A stretch of DNA of 9,586 nt from ZC4RG30 sp031424095 (GTDB lineage Bacteria; Pseudomonadota; Gammaproteobacteria; Steroidobacterales; Steroidobacteraceae): positions 1 to 9,586 of the forward strand of contig JANPGU010000180.1 in NCBI GenBank assembly GCA_031424095.1, written 5' to 3'. The position numbers were made by a program, and so were the translations under genes. The number at the start of each line of letters is the position of its first letter. Within the stretch, counting starts at the first letter, position 1. The notes under the pieces are model-generated. The model had not been told where the DNA came from. It was given only the letters and a program-made list of their open reading frames with translations, and did not search any database. Shown in pieces: positions 1 to 4,884 of this stretch.

Positions 1-47
1 GTTGAGGTGGCCGTGCAGTCCGCCCGCCACTTCATCCGGGGTCTGAT
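1..47. other. Left-edge fragment, possible end of a minus-strand neighbour start
   Basis: Too short to assign. On the minus strand two frames stay open to the window edge. One begins with an ATG at 35 (reading MKWRADC). The other continues through the end of the neighbouring gene without a stop and reads LNQTPDEVAGGLHGHLN. Both have G/C-rich third positions, so a second minus-strand gene may start near here and continue off the window. No Shine-Dalgarno sequence is visible before either, and I cannot choose between them. Confidence 0.2.
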
Positions 48-1109
48 TCAGAAGATCCAGGCCGGCTTCTCCATGGTGACGTCGCGCGCCTGATCCGACA
101 TGCCCTGTTCCCAGGTGCTCCAGCCGGCGTTCATGCCATACGGAGAACGCTGCAGGAAGGCGTCGATCTTCGTGATCAGGCCCTTCTCGAGCTTGAAGAT
201 CTCGGCAATCTGCCAGGTATGTGGCTGCACCGGCCCGGCCACGATGTCTCGGCCGCTGGGCGACTTGAACTTGCGGGTCTCGCCGCCGGAATGATCGAAG
301 AAGGCAAACGCGAACACGATGCCGCGCTCCTGGTCGACGGCGACGAAGCGGCGGTCGCGGATGCGATTGACGAAGTGGATCAGCCCGGACTGGAACTGCT
401 CCAGGCAGTTCCACTGTCCCGAATAGACGCTTGCCGTCCGGGGATCAGGCTTGGTCTGGCCCGCAGGCGTGGGCGCGCTCGTGGACTGGCCGCCGTTCTC
501 GTGCCGCAGACACTCCGGGCCAAAGGGATAATCGCCCTTGCCATCGTTCTTCTGCATGCCGCTGAAGTACTTGTTGCCCTGGGTGACCAGATCCGTGCGC
601 GACATGCGGTCGCCGACCGGCACCGCCTGCAGGTACTTCGGATGCGTCAGCATCGCATCGACGCGGTTGTAGGTGCGATTGGCGTTCTCGCCCGTCTCAT
701 TGGGGAAGCGGAACACGATCTGTTCCACTTCGGTGATCTGCTGGTTCTGCACGCGCAGACGCAGCGCCAGCAGTGAGCCGTTGAAATTGGCCGGTTCGCG
801 ATGATCTTCCTGGATGGTGCCCAGGAAGGTCACTGATCCCGCTGCCACATCCGTCACGAACAGCCGGTATTTGCCCTTGCCCTTCATCGTGTTCCACAGC
901 CCGTCGCCGATCAGCAGCCGCTGACCATCTTCGGTGAACTTCACGTTGGGCGAGATGGGTACGCGCACCGGCTCGTTCACCGTGACGGCATCGAGGTAAC
1001 GATCCACGAAGCTTTCCAGGCAGTTGCGATCGCAGGCGGGCTGGGCGGCAAGGGTTGCGTTGGCGAAGACTGCGATTAGCACGGCTGGGCAGACAGTACG
1101 TAGTGTCAT
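48..1109 (-). CDS. Exported protein with two NTF2/SnoaL-like halves (DUF8021-like)
   Basis: A 353-residue protein of unknown function. Residues 1-22 form a Sec signal peptide, with likely cleavage after TLA or TLAA just before QPAC, so it should act in the periplasm or outside the cell. Two segments look alike. The first (about 26-134) opens with CDRNCLESFVDRYLDAV and ends in a strand-rich ITEVEQIVFRF. The second (about 233-320) opens with WNCLEQFQSGLIHFV and ends with ITKIDAFLQRSPYG. This is the pattern of tandem NTF2-like cones as in DUF8021-type proteins, a family named from memory. The linker (about 200-225) is rich in Ser, Thr, Pro and Gly. Four cysteines (26, 30, 200, 234) could form disulfides after export. 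The start is supported by GGGGA seven bases upstream of the ATG. The gene is divergent from the lipoprotein operon. No catalytic residues can be named. Confidence 0.85.
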   Translation of the reverse strand: MTLRTVCPAVLIAVFANATLAAQPACDRNCLESFVDRYLDAVTVNEPVRVPISPNVKFTEDGQRLLIGDGLWNTMKGKGKYRLFVTDVAAGSVTFLGTIQEDHREPANFNGSLLALRLRVQNQQITEVEQIVFRFPNETGENANRTYNRVDAMLTHPKYLQAVPVGDRMSRTDLVTQGNKYFSGMQKNDGKGDYPFGPECLRHENGGQSTSAPTPAGQTKPDPRTASVYSGQWNCLEQFQSGLIHFVNRIRDRRFVAVDQERGIVFAFAFFDHSGGETRKFKSPSGRDIVAGPVQPHTWQIAEIFKLEKGLITKIDAFLQRSPYGMNAGWSTWEQGMSDQARDVTMEKPAWIF

Positions 1110-1334
1110 CGTTGCATCCCCATTTTCTGATTATTGATTGCCGCCAGCGGAGACCGGCGCGCAATTCTGCACGATCCACGCGCTGTGGTCGACGCTATGG
1201 GAATCGTGCTGCGTAGGCGTCGTCCTAGCTTCGCACCCGGCGCTCGCCTGCTGCCCATGAACGGTAGTGCGGACACACTTCCGCCACGCCCGGACTCACG
1301 GGTTCCATAACAGATGACGCAACGGAGACCTCAA
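1110..1334. other. Divergent intergenic region with hairpin-forming repeat
   Basis: A 225-base region between two divergently read genes, so it should hold promoters for both. No convincing pair of -35/-10 hexamers is seen on either strand. An AT-rich patch (about 1121-1139) lies just upstream of the minus-strand gene. GCACGAT (1169-1175) and ATCGTGC (1203-1209) form an inverted repeat. Between them CCAC (1176-1179) and GTGG (1185-1188) can pair around a five-base loop. An ATG at 1314 is in frame with the downstream lipoprotein, but it lacks a ribosome-binding site and would put seven charged or polar residues before a normal signal peptide, so I leave it out of the gene. Confidence 0.5.
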
Positions 1335-1781
1335 ATGAATTCACTGACCAAGCCACTGGCTGTAGTCCTGATCGGATCACTCGCTGCCCTGGCAGCCTGC
1401 AGCAAGCGCGAGACGCCCGCTGAAGTGAATGCCGACGTAGCCAAGGCCCAGACTGAAAAGGCCGAAGACGTCAATGAAGCCCTGGCCGATCGCAGTGAAG
1501 TAGCTGCCGACACCGCCAAGGAAGCTGTTTCCGCTGATCCGGATGACCGCGGCGATGCCATCGAAGATCGTGCCGAAGCCAACTACAACGTGGCCGTGGC
1601 CAAGATCGATGGTGACCTGAAGATTGCCAAGCAGGTCTGTGACGGCATGGCCGCTGCCATGCAGAAGGACTGCAACGTGAAGGCCGAAGCCGCGCACGAC
1701 GTTGCCAAGAGCGCCGCGAAGGTAACGCTGGAAGCCGAGAAGGCACGCAGCAATGCCGTGCAGAAGCTCGACAACAAGTAA
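1335..1781 (+). CDS. Helical lipoprotein with a conserved-looking cysteine pair
   Basis: A 148-residue lipoprotein of unknown function, first gene of a three-gene operon. The signal peptide (1-21) ends in the lipobox LAAC, with Cys22 as the lipidated residue. Position +2 is Ser, not Asp, so sorting to the outer membrane is expected. The mature protein is Ala/Glu/Lys/Asp-rich and almost entirely helical by composition. Residues 102-125, with Cys102 and Cys113 and then an Ala/Lys-rich helix, resemble a motif I recall from small periplasmic proteins of beta- and gammaproteobacteria (C-x10-C followed by repeated EAxxA). A disulfide hairpin is plausible. The start at 1335 is chosen over the in-frame ATG at 1314 because GGAG lies seven bases before it and it begins a clean signal peptide. 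The next gene starts 28 bases downstream. A structural or envelope-stress role is inference only. Confidence 0.82.
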   Translation: MNSLTKPLAVVLIGSLAALAACSKRETPAEVNADVAKAQTEKAEDVNEALADRSEVAADTAKEAVSADPDDRGDAIEDRAEANYNVAVAKIDGDLKIAKQVCDGMAAAMQKDCNVKAEAAHDVAKSAAKVTLEAEKARSNAVQKLDNK

Positions 1782-1809
1782 TCGAATCAACACCGCAAGG
1801 AAAGCCATC

Positions 1810-2193
1810 ATGAAGCAACTGCGAATGTTCGCCATACCGACTTTGCTCACTGCTGCATTGGTGGCCGGGTGCGCAAGCGCCCCCCGCGAGCCAGTGGCGG
1901 AAGCAAACACCGCTACTGTCCTGATCCAGCAGGCCGATGCTGCCGGTGCCGGCCAGTACGCACCAGCGCCGCTGGCCAATGCGCGCACTGAGCTCGATCG
2001 CTCCAAGGCACTGTCGGAAAAGGGCAAGACGCAGGAGGCAACTGCAGCCGCGGAACTCGCGACAGCATCCGCCAAGCTCGCGCTGGCTTCCACGGAACGT
2101 GCCAAGTCCGAGAAAGCTGCTAGGGAAGCGGATGCGGCAAACAGGGCACTGCGTACCGAAACCACCCGTCAGACGCCCGCTGCGAACCAATAG
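1810..2193 (+). CDS. Small DUF4398-domain lipoprotein
   Basis: A 127-residue lipoprotein. The signal peptide runs to Gly20 and the lipobox VAGC gives Cys21 as the lipid anchor, followed by ASAP. Residues about 38-105 match the DUF4398 pattern: a short helix, a turn with QYAPAPLANAR, then long Ala/Lys/Glu helices. No enzyme motif is present; such proteins are thought to be envelope structural factors. The start is fixed by AAGGAAA six bases upstream of the ATG at 1810; an in-frame ATG at 1753 lies inside the previous gene and would destroy the signal peptide. The mature part aligns with the N-terminal part of the next gene product (CAS-[AT]-P-[RK]-E after the lipid Cys, then NARTELDRSKALSEKGK against AARKNLDAAEMALKKGK), so the two are probably paralogues. 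It sits nine bases upstream of the OmpA-family gene, an arrangement typical of co-translation. Confidence 0.87.
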   Translation: MKQLRMFAIPTLLTAALVAGCASAPREPVAEANTATVLIQQADAAGAGQYAPAPLANARTELDRSKALSEKGKTQEATAAAELATASAKLALASTERAKSEKAAREADAANRALRTETTRQTPAANQ

Positions 2194-2202
2194 GAAAGGA
2201 AC

Positions 2203-3177
2203 ATGAACAACTCGAAACGATCGAACTCGCGGGGTGCAGTGGCGCTTGCTGTGGCTTTGGCGCTGGGACTAGGCGCATGCGCCAGCACTCCCAAGGAGTC
2301 CACTGCCATGGTTTCGGCACGCAGCGCCGTGGCACGCGCTTCCGCGCAGACCAATCTGAATGATGCGGCACGAGTCGACGTCGACGCTGCGCGCAAGAAC
2401 CTGGATGCCGCGGAAATGGCGCTCAAGAAGGGCAAGCCACGCAGCGAAGTGGATCACCTGGCGTATCTTGCCGAGCAGTCGGCGAAGACCGCGATGGCGC
2501 GACAGGAAGGCGCCGAGTTCCGCAAGAGCGTGGAACAGGCTGAAGGCGAACGCTCCGCCATCATCATCAGCGCACGCGAAAAAGAAGCGCGGGAAGCACA
2601 GGCCAGAGCTGGTCAAGCACAGGCGCTGGCCGAAGAAGCCAAGCACAAGGCTGAAACTGCTGAGCAGGAATCGATGCGGATCGCGCAGCTGGCGCAGCAG
2701 ACTGCAGCCGAACGGGATCGCACGCAGGCGCAGCTCGATGCAGCCAACAAGCTGATCGAAGACATGAAGGCGCAGAAAACGGATCGCGGCATGGTCGTGA
2801 CACTGGGCGACGTGCTGTTCGACAGTGGCTCGTCTTCGCTGAAGCCCGGCGCCGACCGGTCGCTGCAGCAGGTGGCGGCCTACCTCACTGGCAATGCGAA
2901 GGCGAAGGTGATGGTCGAAGGCCACACGGACAGCGTGGGCGATGATTCCTTCAATCAGCGCCTCTCGGAACAGCGCGCCCAGAGCGTTGCGTCGCGGCTG
3001 GCGTTCATGGGGCTGGATGCCGCACGCGTATCGGCGTCCGGTCTGGGTGAAGGCTATCCGGTGACCGGCAACGACACGGCCGCTGGTCGGCAGCAGAACC
3101 GCCGGGTCGAGATCATCTTCTCGGACAACGAGGGCACCTTTGCACCGGCAGCGCGGCGCTCGGCAAACGCCCGATAA
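2203..3177 (+). CDS. DUF4398 / coiled-coil / OmpA-family peptidoglycan-binding lipoprotein
   Basis: A 324-residue outer-membrane lipoprotein that should hold the membrane to peptidoglycan. The signal peptide ends in the lipobox LGAC (Cys26). Residues about 35-110 form a DUF4398 region. Residues 110-190 are a long charged heptad-like helix rich in Glu, Ala, Gln and Lys. Residues 196-307 are the OmpA C-terminal domain, starting VVTLGDVLFDSGSSSLKPGA. In it Asp243 (VEGHTDSVG) and Arg258 (RLSEQRAQ) are 15 residues apart, as are the two diaminopimelate-binding residues of Acinetobacter OmpA, and NRRVEIIF closes the fold. The last 17 residues are an Ala/Arg-rich tail. The domain order resembles YiaD/OmpA-like lipoproteins. 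AGGAAAGGA overlapping the previous stop codon provides the ribosome-binding site. It is the last gene of the operon, followed by an intrinsic terminator. Confidence 0.94.
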   Translation: MNNSKRSNSRGAVALAVALALGLGACASTPKESTAMVSARSAVARASAQTNLNDAARVDVDAARKNLDAAEMALKKGKPRSEVDHLAYLAEQSAKTAMARQEGAEFRKSVEQAEGERSAIIISAREKEAREAQARAGQAQALAEEAKHKAETAEQESMRIAQLAQQTAAERDRTQAQLDAANKLIEDMKAQKTDRGMVVTLGDVLFDSGSSSLKPGADRSLQQVAAYLTGNAKAKVMVEGHTDSVGDDSFNQRLSEQRAQSVASRLAFMGLDAARVSASGLGEGYPVTGNDTAAGRQQNRRVEIIFSDNEGTFAPAARRSANAR

Positions 3178-3202
3178 CTCGTCGTTCTAAGCCAGTGAAC
3201 AG

Positions 3203-3228
3203 GAGCCAGGCATCTGCCTGGCTCTTTT
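3203..3228 (+). terminator. Rho-independent terminator of the lipoprotein operon
   Basis: GAGCCAGGC (3203-3211) and GCCTGGCTC (3216-3224) form a perfect nine-base-pair stem with loop ATCT, directly followed by TTTT (3225-3228). It lies 25 bases after the stop of the OmpA-family gene. In the minus direction the stem is followed by CTGTTCAC, not a T-run, so it should mainly serve the plus strand. Confidence 0.9.
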
Positions 3229-3246
3229 CGTTGCACGGCAAGAGCG

Positions 3247-4023
3247 CTAGATCAGCGGCCGGCCACGCAACGGCAGCGTGAAATAGTCGGCCAGCGCATG
3301 CAGCGAATCCAGCTTGCCGATGGTCAGGCGGCCATCCTTCACCTTGAAATAGCCCTGCCGCGTAAGCTTGCCCAGCGTCTTGTTCGTGTGCACCAGCGAC
3401 AATCCCAGTGCATCGGCCATGTGCTGCTGGCTCACCGGAAACGGCACCGAACCTGCAGCGTCCTTCAACGCCACCGATTCGGCACGCTTGAACAGGTGGA
3501 TCATCAGCATGGCGATGCGTTGCGCGGCCGTCCTCTGCCCCACGGACACCAGGTTTTCATCGACGATGAGCTCTTCATGCGCTGCGATCCAGGTGATGTC
3601 ATAGCTCAACGAGGGATGATTGCGATAGAGGTCCCACAGACGGTCGGACGGAAACCGGCAGAAGCGCGCATCGGTCAGCACTTCGACACCGTTGCTCGCA
3701 TGCGCCCCCAGCTTTTCCTGCAGGCCGATGAAATCTCCCGGCAGCAGGAAGTTGAGGATCTGCCGGTTGCCATTGCTGATCGTGCGGTAGCGAAATGCCC
3801 AGCCGCGCAGCAAGGTGTAGAACTCGCCGGAATTCACGCCCTCGCGCACCAGCAGGTCACCCGCCTTCACCGTTATCTCACCGCGCTTGAAGGTCTGGAT
3901 GAACGCCACTTCTTCGGCACCGTTGGGCGAAAAGGTCCCCACCTTGCGCAGTGGGCATTCCGCGCAGGCGACAACGGGAGTATCAGCGCTGTCCTGCTGG
4001 ATCCCGGCGGCCACGCTCGACAT
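3247..4023 (-). CDS. Crp/Fnr-family transcriptional regulator with FNR-like cysteines
   Basis: A 258-residue DNA-binding regulator. Residues about 35-150 are a cyclic-nucleotide-type beta-barrel (GDLLVREGVNSGEFYTLLRG, then FLLPGDFIGL), followed by the long dimer helix and a C-terminal winged helix-turn-helix at about 195-235 (SQQHMADALGLS, then the recognition helix LVHTNKTLGKL). The recognition helix lacks the E-x-x-S-R signature of Crp and FNR, so the binding site should differ from theirs. From this start Cys20, Cys23 and Cys122 carry the same numbers as three cluster ligands of E. coli FNR, but position 29 is Gly. An ATG 24 codons upstream (4095) would give 282 residues. I prefer 4023 because the extra codons have mixed third positions (about half A/T), unlike the G/C-rich codons after it, and because of the FNR match. 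Neither start has a clear Shine-Dalgarno sequence. It is divergent from the BLUF gene. It is annotated as a fumarate/nitrate-type sensor relative, with the signal unknown. Confidence 0.88.
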   Translation of the reverse strand: MSSVAAGIQQDSADTPVVACAECPLRKVGTFSPNGAEEVAFIQTFKRGEITVKAGDLLVREGVNSGEFYTLLRGWAFRYRTISNGNRQILNFLLPGDFIGLQEKLGAHASNGVEVLTDARFCRFPSDRLWDLYRNHPSLSYDITWIAAHEELIVDENLVSVGQRTAAQRIAMLMIHLFKRAESVALKDAAGSVPFPVSQQHMADALGLSLVHTNKTLGKLTRQGYFKVKDGRLTIGKLDSLHALADYFTLPLRGRPLI

Positions 4024-4084
4024 GTGATTTGACGTAGGAAGATTCACCTGCGCTCCGTATTGTTGCCCGGTGCAAGAACCAGTC

Positions 4085-4088
4085 GAGG
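4085..4088 (+). promoter_or_regulatory. Ribosome-binding site fixing a TTG start
   Basis: GAGG lies six bases before the TTG at 4095. There is no in-frame ATG or GTG between the upstream stop (4035-4037) and this TTG, and the BLUF domain begins at once after it (MIFELVYTS), so the TTG is the most likely initiation codon. Confidence 0.7.
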
Positions 4089-4094
4089 CCTGCA

Positions 4095-4496
4095 TTGATA
4101 TTTGAACTTGTTTATACCAGCGTTCTGGCGCCGGCAGCGGATGTTCGCGGCATCGCGGATATCGTGCGCAGGGCGCGCAGCCACAATCGTGTACGGGGCA
4201 TAACGGGCCTGCTGGTGTTTGACGGCGACCGCTTCTGCCAGCTTCTCGAAGGCGAATACGAGCAGGTGCTGATGCTGGCTGGCCGGATCGAACTCGATCG
4301 GCGCCACGAGCAGTTCACGATCGTGCAGCAGGGTTTCGGCAGCGTGCAGCGCCGCTTTCCCAGTTGGGACATGGCATATGCACTGGATACACACGGCTCG
4401 GTGCTTGCAGCACTGGCCGGGTTGCGCGGCCCGAATGCCACGAGCTTCCTGCAGGAGCGGGTGCCGGATCTGGAACTGCAGCCCGCCATGCCGTGA
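4095..4496 (+). CDS. Stand-alone BLUF-domain blue-light photoreceptor
   Basis: A 133-residue protein in which BLUF, the FAD-binding blue-light sensor fold, makes up almost everything. All photochemical residues are present: Tyr7 (VYTS), Asn31 (SHNRVRGITGLL), Gln49 (DRFCQLLEG), Trp91 and Met93 (FPSWDMAY). Spacings Tyr-Asn 24 and Asn-Gln 18 equal those of AppA Tyr21/Asn45/Gln63; Gln to Trp is 42 here against 41. The GITGLL and RIELDRRHEQF blocks are typical. Residues 94-133 would form the capping C-terminal helices. There is no EAL, GGDEF, cyclase or DNA-binding domain, so like PixD, BlrB or BlsA it should signal by binding a partner protein in the cytoplasm. It starts at TTG with a GAGG site. 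It is head-to-head with the Crp/Fnr regulator and converges with the small membrane-protein gene 18 bases downstream, with no terminator visible between them. Pairing with the regulator is inference. Confidence 0.93.
   Translation: MIFELVYTSVLAPAADVRGIADIVRRARSHNRVRGITGLLVFDGDRFCQLLEGEYEQVLMLAGRIELDRRHEQFTIVQQGFGSVQRRFPSWDMAYALDTHGSVLAALAGLRGPNATSFLQERVPDLELQPAMP
4111..4119 (-). promoter_or_regulatory. Possible extended -10 promoter of the Crp/Fnr gene, inside the BLUF gene
   Basis: Read on the minus strand, this is TGGTATAAA, a match to the extended -10 pattern TGnTATAAT with one mismatch. No -35 hexamer is visible 16-18 bases upstream, which extended -10 promoters can tolerate. Transcription would start near 4104 and give a leader of about 80 bases to the ATG at 4023. 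The same bases encode conserved Val6-Tyr7-Thr8 of the BLUF protein, so the match may be chance. Confidence 0.35.
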
Positions 4497-4514
4497 GCGG
4501 GCGCTGGCGCTGCA

Positions 4515-4883
4515 TCACTCTCCGGCGACGCCCTCCACTTTCCCCGCCACGTCACGCCCGATGAGGTCAAAGCGCAGCTCACCATTGTCGTATTCGCTGC
4601 GACGCATGCGCAGGCGCATGCCAACCACGACATTGCGCGGCTTGATGATCCGCACTTCCTGACCGGACTCCACGCGCACCACGCAGGTCTTGCCGTCGTC
4701 TCGTGTCACTATGGCCGCGACTTCCAGCTCTGACACCAGGTCGCCGTGCGCGCCCCAGATGCCCCACCACACCAGAAAAATCGCCAGCGGCACTGCCACC
4801 GCCAGCACGCGCGCCACCTGATGGCCGCGCAGGAACCCGGCAGGCGCCGCAGCGGGTTCGCGCGCCTTGCCACGCGCGCGCAC
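4515..4883 (-). CDS. Small single-pass membrane protein, unknown function
   Basis: A 122-residue protein that I do not recognise. A basic N-terminus (1-23, six Arg/Lys) is followed by one strongly hydrophobic helix, about 24-44 (VARVLAVAVPLAIFLVWWGIWG). By the positive-inside rule the N-terminus is cytoplasmic and the rest periplasmic. The soluble part (about 48-112) is beta-rich by appearance, with repeated alternating hydrophobic stretches (TCVVRVESGQEVRIIKPRNV, then MRLRMRR and ELRFDLIGR), like a small SH3- or OB-type barrel. There is a single Cys at 67. The start is GTG at 4883, one base after the stop of the upstream esterase gene (TGA-A-GTG), with no Shine-Dalgarno sequence, so translation is probably coupled. 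That coupling is the only hint of function: a membrane-bound partner of the secreted hydrolase. CTG codons upstream could be alternative starts. Confidence 0.72.
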   Translation of the reverse strand: MRARGKAREPAAAPAGFLRGHQVARVLAVAVPLAIFLVWWGIWGAHGDLVSELEVAAIVTRDDGKTCVVRVESGQEVRIIKPRNVVVGMRLRMRRSEYDNGELRFDLIGRDVAGKVEGVAGE

Positions 4884-4884
4884 T

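Noticed and set aside
1377..2190. Two long minus-strand open frames across the first two lipoprotein genes
   Set aside because: They span a gene boundary on the opposite strand, are Ala/Ser- or Arg/Cys-rich, and lack start signals; the plus-strand genes have ribosome-binding sites and lipoboxes.
3298..4032. A 244-codon open frame on the plus strand
   Set aside because: Antisense to the Crp/Fnr regulator; low-complexity basic composition and no domain.
4024..4060. TTGACG at 4029-4034 as a -35 element for the BLUF gene
   Set aside because: The nearest -10-like sequence (TATTGT, 4058-4063) is 23 bases away, too far for a normal sigma-70 promoter.
4024..4095. N-terminal extension of the Crp/Fnr regulator to the ATG at 4095
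   Set aside because: Third codon positions there are about half A/T, unlike the gene body, and the extension spoils the FNR-equivalent cysteine numbering; kept only as an alternative start.
4095..4108. FNR-box-like TTGAT at the BLUF start codon
   Set aside because: Only one half-site fits; the second half (GAACT) does not resemble ATCAA, and the regulator's recognition helix is not FNR-like, so its site cannot be assumed.
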